NCBI GenBank assembly: GCA_046719305.1
Contig: JBDNDE010000048.1
Span: 1 to 18,590, forward strand
Length of the DNA stretch: 18,590 nt
Reading direction: 5' to 3'
DNA from: RGDT01 sp046719305
GTDB lineage: Bacteria; Planctomycetota; Planctomycetia; Gemmatales; Gemmataceae
Numbering within the stretch: the stretch's first letter is position 1; every line of letters starts with the position of its first letter. Positions 6,605-15,392 of the stretch are shown here, piece after piece. The translations under genes and the position numbers were made by a program. A model generated the notes under the pieces. It saw nothing but the letters and a program-made list of their open reading frames with translations. It was not told the origin of the DNA and did not search any database.

Positions 6605-9535
6605 ATGGCGACGGAACTACCTCCGCAATATGACCCCAAAGCCGCCCAAGAACGCTGGCTGGCTTTCTGGAACGAGCATGGCTATTTTGCCTCGCAACCT
6701 GATGATCGCAAGAAGCCTTTCACGATTGTCATACCGCCGCCGAATGTCACCGGGGCGTTGCACCTAGGGCATGCTCTGAATAATACGATTCAGGACATTT
6801 TAGTTCGTTGGCATCGTGCCCAGGGGGACAACGTGTTGTGGATACCCGGTACTGATCACGCCGGGATCGCCACCCAGGCAATGGTAGAAAAACGCCTCCG
6901 CGAAACGGAAAAAAAAAGCCGCCACGATCTGGGCCGCGACGAATTGGTGCGGCGCATCTGGGCCTGGAAGGATCAGTACGAGGCCCGGATTCTGGGCCAA
7001 CTCCGCTCGCTGGGTGCATCGTGCGATTGGAGCCGCACCCGCTTTACCCTCGATGCCATCTGCACCCGCGCTGTCCGCGAAACCTTCTTCCGCATGTTCC
7101 GCGATGGCTATATCTACCGTGGCAAACGCTTGGTCAACTGGGATACTCAGCTTCAAACCAGCGTCGCCGATGATGAAACCTACACACTCACCACCAAGGG
7201 CGCCTTCTGGACATTTCAATACGAACTAATCGAGCAGCCCGGCACCTTTATTGCCTTTTCAACGACTCGCCCGGAAACCATGCTCGCCGATACCGCCTTG
7301 TGCGTACATCCCGACGACGAACGCTACAAGCACCTCATCGGCAAAAAAGTCCGCCAGCCGCACACCGGCCGAGAGATCCCCATCATCGCCGATGGTCTCC
7401 TAGCCGACCCGACGTTGGGGACCGGCTGCGTGAAGGTGACGCCGGCCCACGACCCCAACGACTACGCTTGCTGGCAGCGTAATCCGCAGATTGGCATGCT
7501 GAGCATGATGAACCCCGACGGCACGATTCCCGAGGGGTTCGGTGAGTTTAGTGGCCTGGATCGGCTCAAGGCCCGCGATCTGGTTGTCGCCAAGATGGAA
7601 GAATGGGGCCTGTTTGTCGAGAAGACCGAACGCGACATCCCGCTGCCGTACTCCGACCGTAGCAAAACGCCTATTGAGCCGCTTCTGAGCGACCAGTGGT
7701 TCGTTAAGATGGGGGACCGCGACGATGGCAAACCAGGCTTGGCCCAACTCGCTATTGACGCCGTGAACGATGGCCGAGTCAAGTTTGTGCCCCAGCGATA
7801 CGCCCGAACGTATCTCGATTGGCTGAGCGAGAAACGCGACTGGTGCATCAGCCGCCAGCTCTGGTGGGGCCACCGCATTCCCATCTGGTATACCGACGCG
7901 CCCGAGGAGGCTTTACAAGCCGCTTTCGGTGACGATCCGACTATCACCTGGCAACGCGACGAAGAACGCGGCCAATTCCTCGTTTGCGGGGTTACGGATC
8001 CTGATGCGACAAAACTGGCCGGCTACCACTTCGAGCAAGACCCCGATGTACTCGATACCTGGTTTTCGTCGGCCCTGTGGCCGCACTCGACGCTTGGCTG
8101 GCCAGAGCAGACGCCGGAACTAGCCTACTACTACCCCACGAGCGTGCTAGTGACCAGCCGCGATATCATCACGCTGTGGGTGGCCCGCATGGTCATGACC
8201 GGGTTGTACAACGTCGGCGACATCCCATTCCACACCGTCTACATTCATCCCAAGATTCTCGATGGATTCGGCGAGACCATGTCCAAGACCAAAGGCAACG
8301 GCCTGGATCCGCTGGACATCATCGACTTGTACGGCACCGACGCGCTGCGCTTTGGCATGGCCATCACCGCGACCGAGACGCAAGATAGCCGGATGCCGGT
8401 CACGAACGTCTGCCCGCACTGCGGCGAGTCGATACCGGTCAAGCAAGAGCATATGTACATGCGGACGAAAAAGCTCACTTGCCCTAAATGCAAGGGCGAG
8501 TTCCGCCCCGGCGGCCCCTGGCCCGAACCGGATCCCGACCGCCCGACTGCGCGCCAAGGCAGCGACAAATTCGACCAAGGTCGTAACTTCGCCAACAAAC
8601 TGTGGAATGCCGCCCGGTTCTTGCTCCTGAATCTAGACGGCTACTGCCCCGCTTCGGTGGATCTCGTCGCGCTGCCCATCGAGGATCGCTGGATTCTCAG
8701 CCGACTACACACGGCGACGCGGACCATCACGGAGCAGCTGGAGAACTTCCGCTTCGCTGAGGTTGCACGGACGCTTTACGATTTCACCTGGAGCGAGTTC
8801 TGCGATTGGTACGTCGAAATGAGCAAAAACCGCCTGCGTGACGAGGCCGCTCGCCCTCTGGTACAGCGTGTCTTGGTCGGTGTGCTTGATGGGATCCTGC
8901 GGCTAGCGCAGCCGATCATGCCCTTCGTGACCGAGAGCATCTGGCAAGCGCTCAACGAGGCGGCCCCACATCGCGGCCTGCCTAGCCCTAGCCCGGCCGC
9001 TGCGAGTGTCTGCATTGCTGCGTGGCCGAGCTATCCAACGGCGTTTGCGGATGCGGCGATGGAACAGCGGTTAGCGTGGATGCAAGACTTGGTGCGGCTA
9101 GTGCGAGAGATACGCAACCGTTACATGGTAGATACTAAAACACCCCTCGATGTGTTCATTCGTTGCTCACCTGAACGGGCCGCTGACTTCCAGACCCTCT
9201 CCCCTTTCATCCAACGCCTAGGCGGCGTCGGCACCCTGACAGCCGGTCCCGACACGGCCAAACCCCGCCAGGCCGCTACGCAAGTACACGCCGAGTTCGA
9301 ATTGTACGTCTCGCTAGAGGGGCTGATTGACGTGGCCAAGGAACTGGCCCGCCTCCAGAAGCAACAGACCGAGAAAACCAAAGCTCTTGAAGCCGCCCGT
9401 GGTAAACTCAACAATCCAGGCTTCCTGGCCCGTGCCCAACCTGAGGTCGTCCAGGCGACCAAAGATCAGGTAGCTGAACTGGAGACACAATTACAGATCA
9501 TCACAACAACACTAGCCGACCTAGCCGCAGGCTGA
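6605..9535 (+). CDS. valS: Valine--tRNA ligase with zinc-ribbon insertion
   Basis: Class I aminoacyl-tRNA synthetase of 976 residues that charges tRNA-Val. The HIGH motif is HLGH (53-56) within PPNVTGALHLGHAL; the KMSKS equivalent is TMSKT (558-562) followed by KGNGLDPLDII. The editing (CP1) domain includes STTRPETMLADTA. The anticodon-binding region has GRNFANKLWNAARF, and the C-terminus is the ValS coiled-coil arm (about residues 910-970). Between the catalytic domain and GRNFANKLWNA, an extra segment carries Cys603-Cys606 and Cys626-Cys629, a CPHC/CPKC zinc ribbon not found in standard ValS. The frame is open to a GTG at 6527, overlapping the preceding stop, but AAAGGA 11 bases before ATG 6605 and the start of homology at ELPPQYDPKAAQERW favour 6605. 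Confidence 0.95.
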   Translation: MATELPPQYDPKAAQERWLAFWNEHGYFASQPDDRKKPFTIVIPPPNVTGALHLGHALNNTIQDILVRWHRAQGDNVLWIPGTDHAGIATQAMVEKRLRETEKKSRHDLGRDELVRRIWAWKDQYEARILGQLRSLGASCDWSRTRFTLDAICTRAVRETFFRMFRDGYIYRGKRLVNWDTQLQTSVADDETYTLTTKGAFWTFQYELIEQPGTFIAFSTTRPETMLADTALCVHPDDERYKHLIGKKVRQPHTGREIPIIADGLLADPTLGTGCVKVTPAHDPNDYACWQRNPQIGMLSMMNPDGTIPEGFGEFSGLDRLKARDLVVAKMEEWGLFVEKTERDIPLPYSDRSKTPIEPLLSDQWFVKMGDRDDGKPGLAQLAIDAVNDGRVKFVPQRYARTYLDWLSEKRDWCISRQLWWGHRIPIWYTDAPEEALQAAFGDDPTITWQRDEERGQFLVCGVTDPDATKLAGYHFEQDPDVLDTWFSSALWPHSTLGWPEQTPELAYYYPTSVLVTSRDIITLWVARMVMTGLYNVGDIPFHTVYIHPKILDGFGETMSKTKGNGLDPLDIIDLYGTDALRFGMAITATETQDSRMPVTNVCPHCGESIPVKQEHMYMRTKKLTCPKCKGEFRPGGPWPEPDPDRPTARQGSDKFDQGRNFANKLWNAARFLLLNLDGYCPASVDLVALPIEDRWILSRLHTATRTITEQLENFRFAEVARTLYDFTWSEFCDWYVEMSKNRLRDEAARPLVQRVLVGVLDGILRLAQPIMPFVTESIWQALNEAAPHRGLPSPSPAAASVCIAAWPSYPTAFADAAMEQRLAWMQDLVRLVREIRNRYMVDTKTPLDVFIRCSPERAADFQTLSPFIQRLGGVGTLTAGPDTAKPRQAATQVHAEFELYVSLEGLIDVAKELARLQKQQTEKTKALEAARGKLNNPGFLARAQPEVVQATKDQVAELETQLQIITTTLADLAAG

Positions 9536-9565
9536 GCCAGTTGCTTGTGGGACAGCCCCTCTCCC

Positions 9566-10627
9566 TCAGCGGCGTAGGGTCACTCGTTCGAGTTGCGGCA
9601 CATACTTGCCGCGTATGTTGGTGACACGGAAGATCGTCTCGTCAATCTTATCTTCGTTGAATGGTACTCGCAGCACGCGGGTGATGTAGGCCTTCTCCAT
9701 TTCAAAGAGCTTCTTCTCCAACTCCTCGGGCATGAAAGCAATAAAACGTGGTGGAGGCGGAGACAGGCTCAACCCTAATGCCGCTAGGACATCTCGCACC
9801 GAGGCCGGCTTGTCGTCGATCCAGTAAATCCGCTGGATGGCGTTGAGATCTTCATCTAACAACTTGGCTCCCGGTTTGAGATCACGCACTGTCTGGTAGC
9901 GGTCTGGCCCCACGGGGAAAGCCAACACCGCACCCAAGGCTCGCATCTGGGCCACATATTCCGGTCCGCTGTTGGCGGTGAAGATCATGTGCCAGCGGAG
10001 CATACGTTTTTCTCGCTTGGTCAGATCTTTGGGTCGCACCGTTTGGTCGCCTGTCTGATCGCCAATCCCTTTTCCGCTGCCGCTGCCGGAGCCACCCCCA
10101 CTGCCAGGCCCCGTTTTCCCCTCCGCAGCCCGGATGCCGTTAGCCAACTTCTCTCGGATGCTTTTTTCCAGCGCGGCAAGGGCCGGAGCCGCCCGCGATT
10201 CGATCACCGGTTTCAGGTCCTCGGCGTTGAGTTCCTGCGCGAGGTTCTGCCGTTGCACTTCCGTCAGTTCGGGTTTGGGCGGCAGATTCAACTCGGGCAA
10301 TTTCGGGATGTTGTCCGGCACATCCTCCTGAGCGGTCGTCCCAGTGCCACCTTTAGCGGCCTTGGGATCACCCCCCGGCGAGCCGCCGCCCCCCGGCAGG
10401 ATGCGAACCGGTTCGACGGGTAGTTTGATCTCTTCCTTGAACTGTGAAGCAAGCGCGTACATCCCCAAAAGAATCAGTAGGCCGAACATCAATAGATGCA
10501 GGCCCATCGACCCAGCAAACGACAACGGAGCTTCGCCATGGGGCGAGTAGCGGGTCCAGAACGCATCTTCCGGCGGCTGGGGCTTCTTGGGAGCCAGCGG
10601 TTGTTTCTCGGCGGCGATGGTAGACAT
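9566..10627 (-). CDS. Single-pass membrane protein of unknown function
   Basis: 353 residues, unrecognised. A cytoplasmic-type N-terminus of about 37 residues, rich in Pro and Lys, is followed by one membrane helix (about 38-60, GSMGLHLLMFGLLILLGMYALA). Next comes a Gly-rich stretch (79-97), a Pro-rich stretch (103-120), a likely helical region (120-168), a Gly/Ser linker (172-190), and a folded C-terminal domain (about 200-353) with RWHMIFTANSGPEYVAQM and QRIYWIDDKP. The layout recalls TonB/TolA-type proteins that span the periplasm, but I see no TonB C-terminal motif, and no ExbB/ExbD genes are nearby. GGAG lies 10 bases before the ATG. It converges on valS (30-base gap) and diverges from the kinase. 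I assign no function. Confidence 0.7.
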   Translation of the reverse strand: MSTIAAEKQPLAPKKPQPPEDAFWTRYSPHGEAPLSFAGSMGLHLLMFGLLILLGMYALASQFKEEIKLPVEPVRILPGGGGSPGGDPKAAKGGTGTTAQEDVPDNIPKLPELNLPPKPELTEVQRQNLAQELNAEDLKPVIESRAAPALAALEKSIREKLANGIRAAEGKTGPGSGGGSGSGSGKGIGDQTGDQTVRPKDLTKREKRMLRWHMIFTANSGPEYVAQMRALGAVLAFPVGPDRYQTVRDLKPGAKLLDEDLNAIQRIYWIDDKPASVRDVLAALGLSLSPPPPRFIAFMPEELEKKLFEMEKAYITRVLRVPFNEDKIDETIFRVTNIRGKYVPQLERVTLRR

Positions 10628-10941
10628 GAGAGATATGCTCCGCGATTGAGGGGAAGATCAAACTCTCTCTATAGCTTATGCCACAAGCCAACCCGCGCCA
10701 AGGCGATTGACGACTACTTCATCCATGCGCCCGATGCCTGACCATTCGCCGTCAACCAATCGAGTAGTTTGGCATCCGCAAGAAAAAATGCAAAATGTCG
10801 AAACTTCTGTCGTTGTGTAGGAAGGGCACCGATTCGGATTATGCGAACGTTGGTTTCGCTCAATACACAGTCTTTGAACTAAGCGTCCATTGTATCCGAA
10901 TCGAGATAACTATTCCAACACCCACCTTGGAGATCGTCCCG
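10628..10941. other. Divergent intergenic region of 314 bases
   Basis: This lies between the start of the membrane protein gene (minus) and the chosen start of the kinase gene (plus), so it should carry both promoters. The kinase frame is open back to an ATG at 10795, but the 49 codons before 10942 encode nothing kinase-like and that ATG lacks a ribosome site. A TTGACG at about 10706 is a possible -35 element for the plus strand, with only a poor -10 (near 10729). No repeat or RNA gene was recognised. Base composition moves from G+C-rich to A+T-richer across it. Confidence 0.5.
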
Positions 10942-12705
10942 ATGGGTTACCTTAACTATCCACCTAAACCTCAGGACTGCCTCAATTCAAATGATGCTGG
11001 AGTGTTTTACACGATCGTCGAACGATTGGGCGAAGGCGGCAAGGGCATCACCTACAAAGCGACTCAAAACGGAGGTAATCGAGACGGCCAAGTTTGTGCA
11101 GTAAAAATCCCCAAGATAGCATTCACTGACTATAGCTTGAGCGAAATCAATCAGTACATACAGCAGAGCCAACGAGATCTACAAAATGAGATGATAGCCT
11201 TCCTTGAACTCAAAGCGGAGGACGGGATTGCCCCGATCCTCGATGTGGCGGGACAGCCTTGGCTCTTTCAAAAAGACGGGAGAGATAAACCCATCATGCT
11301 CTTCCACACCGTTTATCCTTATATTGAAGGGTTTGATCTTGGCCCTTCCCCCAGTGCTTCTTCCGGGGCATCGTGGTGTGAACGTCTCTGCAAGAACGGT
11401 GATACTTTTACAGGACTCTCCGACGTTCGCCTATGGTTCTCCTTGGCACGACAACTCTTTGAGATTCTCGATCGTGTTCACTATCAGCGAATTGTTCATG
11501 GTGATATTTGGCCACCGAACATTCGGATGACATCTGAGGGGAAACCGATCCTGATCGATTTTGGACAGGCTTGGAGTCTAGAACAGTCTTTCGGTCGCCG
11601 TTCCGATGTGAGTACCTCGCATCCGTATTTAGCTCCCGAACGATATAAATGCAGCGAACGAAAGACACGTTGGTTTGCTTCAGCAGACATCTACTCGATG
11701 GGCGGAGTATTGTTTTATTTGGCCACGGGCCAAGCACCCCCTCAGCCGTGGCAAGATCGTGAGGGCGGAACAATTAAGTCGAATCGTGTACTCAAACAGG
11801 AAGTGGCTGCGGCGATTAAGGAACGAAATCGCCCATTGTTTGAGGCGAACTTGGGAGTGGTGGATATCATCATGTCCTGCCTATGTCCGAATTTGGACTA
11901 CCGGGCCAAGTATGCTGGAATCGTTCTCCAGACCATCAACGCATTCGATGACGATTGCCAGCCGAGCACCGACCCGATCAGGGAAATCGAAATCGAGTTC
12001 AATCGTCTTCGAGATAAACTCAAGGAATTAGGCTCCCAGTCGTTGGCGAATAATCCCGTGGTACAGAACGTGGTGCTACGTCGTTTACGCGCTCTGAGAG
12101 AAGACTTGGCTCCGCTGGAAAAACGGGTGTTTAATGTCGAAGGGGATCGGGAGGCTCACGTCAACGGCTTGCTGGATTGTGTCTCGACCCTACAGAGCGG
12201 GGATGAACTCTTTGCCGTTACCAGTACTCTGTTTTGGAAGAAAGGCAACTTTGGCCCTTATGGTCGCTTGTCGGCCATGCTGATACGTGCAGCGTTGCGA
12301 GGGGCAAAGATCCAATGGGTTGTTTTGGCAAGACGAGACAATCCCGAGGATCGGGAAGTGTTGGAGTATCTCCATCGAGCTGTATCGGATTACCAAGAAT
12401 GCAACCAAGCGACGATGGGAGCAACCTCCAATAGTGGGTTAGAAATGAAGTGTCGATACACCGATCAAGAGGAGATTGACCGAGTCCGCCGTGAACGGGA
12501 CACTGGAATCCTGTTAAAACTGGTGCGACAGGAGGCGTATTGGACACTGATTGCCCCCGACTACTCCAACGAAGAGAAAGTTAGTATCGTTCGCATCTGG
12601 GCAGATCCCATCCGGCGAGAACGACTCATTGAAGCACACAACCAAAAATTCACAGAGGCTCAATTGATCCAAAATCTGTTTGCATCGGAGGCCCACAGTG
12701 ATTGA
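10942..12705 (+). CDS. Ser/Thr protein kinase-like protein with C-terminal PLD-like domain
   Basis: 587 residues from the chosen ATG, which has GGAG 9 bases upstream. Kinase domain about 22-335: glycine loop LGEGGKGITYKA (Gly30-Gly35), VAIK-type Lys55 (CAVKIP), likely alpha-C Glu83, catalytic loop HGDIWPPN (Asp188, Asn193), DFG (Asp206), APE (231-233), ADIYSMGG (Asp249) and Arg321 (LDYRAKYA). The HGD form replaces the usual HRD, so it is a non-RD kinase and resembles Bud32/APH-type loops. An extra Ser/Gly/Cys-rich stretch (about 134-160) follows the hinge. Residues about 345-395 look helical. Residues 400-555 (SGDELFAVTSTLFW, GPYGRLSAMLIRAALRGAKIQWVVLARR) resemble PLD-like domains without HKD motifs; this is a fold guess. 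No membrane helix, so unlike many bacterial receptor kinases it is probably cytoplasmic. Partner and target unknown. Confidence 0.85.
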   Translation: MGYLNYPPKPQDCLNSNDAGVFYTIVERLGEGGKGITYKATQNGGNRDGQVCAVKIPKIAFTDYSLSEINQYIQQSQRDLQNEMIAFLELKAEDGIAPILDVAGQPWLFQKDGRDKPIMLFHTVYPYIEGFDLGPSPSASSGASWCERLCKNGDTFTGLSDVRLWFSLARQLFEILDRVHYQRIVHGDIWPPNIRMTSEGKPILIDFGQAWSLEQSFGRRSDVSTSHPYLAPERYKCSERKTRWFASADIYSMGGVLFYLATGQAPPQPWQDREGGTIKSNRVLKQEVAAAIKERNRPLFEANLGVVDIIMSCLCPNLDYRAKYAGIVLQTINAFDDDCQPSTDPIREIEIEFNRLRDKLKELGSQSLANNPVVQNVVLRRLRALREDLAPLEKRVFNVEGDREAHVNGLLDCVSTLQSGDELFAVTSTLFWKKGNFGPYGRLSAMLIRAALRGAKIQWVVLARRDNPEDREVLEYLHRAVSDYQECNQATMGATSNSGLEMKCRYTDQEEIDRVRRERDTGILLKLVRQEAYWTLIAPDYSNEEKVSIVRIWADPIRRERLIEAHNQKFTEAQLIQNLFASEAHSD

Positions 12706-12743
12706 ATCGTTTGGTGGTCCACCGAGTCGCGACCTGCCCGGCC

Positions 12744-13679
12744 TCAGGCCAATTCTAACTCGAAGCTCCGGTGCGTCTGGAAGCTCTTTTGTTTCGCATC
12801 GTACAGCCGAACCGTCGCGTGTAACTGTCGGCCGCTGAGTTCATATTGGCCGTAGGACCACAACCCAGTTTGTGTAGCGCTGCCGGCACAGATAACCGGG
12901 AAAGCCGCGACCGCGCCACGCGGAAAGTGGTAGGCGTCGTGACAATGCCCATGCAACCACAGGCTCACTTTGCCGGCCTCACAGGTCTTGATCACCTGGC
13001 GCAAATCCCGCAGATGACGCACGAAATAGTCCGGTTTGCCACTGGCTCGGGCTATAGGATAATGCGTCAAGATGATCCGTGGCCCGTTGTCCTCCAACTC
13101 GGCCAATTGGGCCAGGAGAGCTTCTAATCGGGCCAGTTGCTCGCTTCCCACTAAGCCTGTGGCATCCCAGGGCCAACGGTTGGCTGTGGCGGAATTCAAG
13201 CCGATAAGCCAAGCATGACCGGCGCGAACTGCAAAGGGGTAGGTGTGTTCACCAATTCGAAGCCCCTGTTGCCAGCGGGCGAAGATCTGCTCGAAATGCG
13301 CTTCACGCATGGCCGTGCGCGTGCAGTAGTCGTGATTGCCCGGCACGGCTAGCCCGGGCCAGTCGCTCAAGGGTAAAAATCCCGCTGCGTGTTCTACCTC
13401 CTCGCGGAAGCCCATGACCGTGGCATCGCCACTAAACAACAGCAAGTCCGGTGCATACTGTCGCAGATCAGCCACAAGAGCCTGAGCCACTGTCTCGCCG
13501 TGACGAAAGCGAAAGCCGCGTCCGGCCACCCGCAGATTGAGCCAAGCGGCCAGGCGTTTATTGAGCCAGTCTTCTCGCCGCCACGAGGGGAAACGCCGCG
13601 AAGTCAGGTGTAGGTCGCTAAAGTGGGCCAACCGCACGGACGACGCAGCAGACAGCAGCGGCGAAACAGTTGGGTTCAT
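12744..13679 (-). CDS. Calcineurin-like metallophosphoesterase
   Basis: 311 residues with the full set of two-metal phosphoesterase motifs: HFSDLHL (Asp22, His24), FSGDAT (Asp85), PGNHDY (Asn115, His116), ILTHYPI (His206) and LHGHCHD (His245, His247). The family hydrolyses phosphomono- or diesters, including cyclic nucleotides, nucleotides and phospholipid intermediates such as UDP-diacylglucosamine; the substrate cannot be read from sequence. No signal peptide or membrane helix is seen, so it is probably cytoplasmic or peripheral. Its ATG overlaps the stop of the upstream lipoprotein gene (ATGA) and no independent ribosome site stands before it, so translation is probably coupled. It converges on the kinase gene with a 38-base gap. 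Confidence 0.88.
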   Translation of the reverse strand: MNPTVSPLLSAASSVRLAHFSDLHLTSRRFPSWRREDWLNKRLAAWLNLRVAGRGFRFRHGETVAQALVADLRQYAPDLLLFSGDATVMGFREEVEHAAGFLPLSDWPGLAVPGNHDYCTRTAMREAHFEQIFARWQQGLRIGEHTYPFAVRAGHAWLIGLNSATANRWPWDATGLVGSEQLARLEALLAQLAELEDNGPRIILTHYPIARASGKPDYFVRHLRDLRQVIKTCEAGKVSLWLHGHCHDAYHFPRGAVAAFPVICAGSATQTGLWSYGQYELSGRQLHATVRLYDAKQKSFQTHRSFELELA

Positions 13680-14341
13680 CGGGGCACATACTCAAGAGGG
13701 CCACCGGGACGCACCGCCTGACGAGCTGCCTCTAGGGTGCCATCAAAACCGAACGTATTGAGGCTCATCTCGATTGCCCTAGCTGCTCGGGCTAGCTGTC
13801 CTTTGGTCACAAAATAAACGATTGCGAACCAATGCTTCGTGCCCTGGAACAAAAACATCGCTACAGATGAAGATTCGGTGTCAAACTCCAGCCGACGATA
13901 ATTCAACCCCAACCGCGTCATGCCGGTACTCTGCTTAGGCTGGCTCGTAGCGCGTAAACGACTGAGCAGTTGATCGGCAAAGCTGGTTTGGTTCAGCGGA
14001 GCAAAAGCAATACTCAAACGTTCAAACGGAGCAGCGGCATTGGGCTTGAGCGGATCGTAATCGTAAAACAGGTCGAGTCGAGCCGTCATGGGACCTTGAG
14101 CCGAGGCAATGCCCCGCGGCGCTCGCAGGTGGAATTCCACCACCGCCATGGGCGGCATCTGAGGCTCGATCGATTTGGTAGGCGGAAGAAGTCGCTCGGC
14201 GGGATCGAGGATCTTCGTCTCTTCTTCATATTGACGCAGCCGTTCTTGAGCCTCTTTCATCTTCGCTTCATAGACGGCTAGACCACACCCGGAGGATAGG
14301 AGCAGACCCAGCCCACACAACACGCGCCCAATACACGGCAT
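13676..14341 (-). CDS. Lipoprotein of unknown function
   Basis: 221 residues from the chosen start. It begins MPCIGRVLCGLGLLLSSGCG: a hydrophobic core then lipobox LSSGC, making Cys19 the probable lipid anchor. Residues about 24-40 (YEAKMKEAQERLRQYEEETK) are charged and probably coiled coil. The remainder looks alpha/beta, with RLDLFYDYDPL, YRRLEFDTESSSVAMFLFQG and a last helix near LARAARAIEMSLNTFG. I recognise no family. The frame is open to 14383, but GAGG 6 bases before the ATG at 14341, plus the signal peptide position, favour the shorter form. It overlaps the phosphoesterase gene by four bases and is therefore likely to be produced with it. It is divergent from the FabG-like gene, with about 100 bases between starts. 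Confidence 0.7.
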   Translation of the reverse strand: MPCIGRVLCGLGLLLSSGCGLAVYEAKMKEAQERLRQYEEETKILDPAERLLPPTKSIEPQMPPMAVVEFHLRAPRGIASAQGPMTARLDLFYDYDPLKPNAAAPFERLSIAFAPLNQTSFADQLLSRLRATSQPKQSTGMTRLGLNYRRLEFDTESSSVAMFLFQGTKHWFAIVYFVTKGQLARAARAIEMSLNTFGFDGTLEAARQAVRPGGPLEYVPR

Positions 14342-14443
14342 GGAAAGCCTCGGTGATCGTTCCCCATGCCCGTACAATAGCAAACCTCTAGGGGTTTGGC
14401 CAAGGGGCTGCCCTCAACGATGGCCCGTTCGGGAGGCGAAAAG

Positions 14444-15202
14444 ATGGTTCGTTATGATTTCACCAACAAAGTCGTTCTGGTCACTGGAGCCTCTCGTGGC
14501 ATGGGGGCCGTTACCCTGGAAGCCTTCGTCCGCGCTGGGGCGATTGGCGTGCTGAATTATTTCGCCGATTCCGCCGGCCAAAATCAAACCGATGCGCACC
14601 TGCTGACTGAACGTCTCACGGCCCAGGGCGGCCAGGTCCACCCTCTCGCCGCCGATGTCAGCGATTACGCGGCGGTTGAGGCCATGATGGCTCAGATCCG
14701 CGAACGGCTAGGTGGCCTGGATGTGATGGTCAACAACGCGGGCATCCTGCGTGATCGGACCCTACGCAAAATGACGCTGGAGGACTGGCACGCGGTGCAG
14801 AAGACTAATTTGGATGGCGTCTTTCATGTTTGCAAGGCGGGGGCCGAGCTTCTGCGCGACGGCGGACGAATCATCAACGTCGCCTCGATTGCCGGACTGT
14901 TCCCGTTTCATGGCCAGGCCAATTATGCCGCAGCCAAGGCAGGGGTAATTGCTCTGACCAAGGTGGTGGCTCGCGAATTAGCCCGGCGTGGTATCACCGC
15001 CAACGCGGTGGCCCCCGGAGTGATAGATACGCCGATGTTAGAGGGCTTGAAACCCGAAGTGTTGCAAAGCTATGTTCAACAGATTCCTGTCGGTCGTCTT
15101 GGTCGGCCCGAGGATGTCAGTCATGCTATTTTGTTTTTAGCGTGCGAAGAATCGAGCTACATCACCGGGCAGGTGCTGCCCATCACGGGCGGTTGGTTCT
15201 GA
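14444..15202 (+). CDS. Short-chain dehydrogenase/reductase, FabG-like 3-oxoacyl-ACP reductase
   Basis: 252 residues, the usual size for classical SDRs. The cofactor loop is TGASRGMG (14-21), the adenine contact is AADVSD (Asp71), and NNAG is at 97-100. The catalytic residues are Ser148, Tyr161 and Lys165 in the pattern S-x12-YAAAK, with Asn122 in TNLDGVF completing the tetrad. PGVIDTPM and the C-terminal TGQVLPITGGWF fit FabG-type enzymes that reduce 3-oxoacyl-ACP (or related beta-keto substrates) with NADPH. There is no acpP, fabD or fabF beside it, so a role outside the main fatty-acid cycle, for example in polyketide, hydroxyalkanoate or quinone chemistry, remains possible. GGGAGG 7 bases before ATG 14444 decides the start over an upstream ATG at 14396. 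Confidence 0.87.
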   Translation: MVRYDFTNKVVLVTGASRGMGAVTLEAFVRAGAIGVLNYFADSAGQNQTDAHLLTERLTAQGGQVHPLAADVSDYAAVEAMMAQIRERLGGLDVMVNNAGILRDRTLRKMTLEDWHAVQKTNLDGVFHVCKAGAELLRDGGRIINVASIAGLFPFHGQANYAAAKAGVIALTKVVARELARRGITANAVAPGVIDTPMLEGLKPEVLQSYVQQIPVGRLGRPEDVSHAILFLACEESSYITGQVLPITGGWF

Positions 15203-15392
15203 ACGCTCCGCGTGATATTGGCTTAGCGACCCTAACGCTTGGACCCAAGACATTGCCTTGCCATCGCCAACACTGTCGCGATGCTTGCCGCCGCGTAGCC
15301 CCGTACTGGGCTGGGGTCGCCGCACCTAGCGAGAACCAGAAGATCATCAGCCGAGCAAGAGAAGACGCGCGGGCTTACCGGTGGAGCGGCGA

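Noticed and set aside
7400..7947. Two long minus-strand frames inside valS
   Set aside because: They are antisense shadows of a high-G+C coding sequence; the sense frame is an unmistakable ValS.
10795..10941. Longer kinase N-terminus from ATG 10795
   Set aside because: No ribosome site is seen there, the 49 residues are not kinase-like, and ATG 10942 has GGAG at 9 bases.
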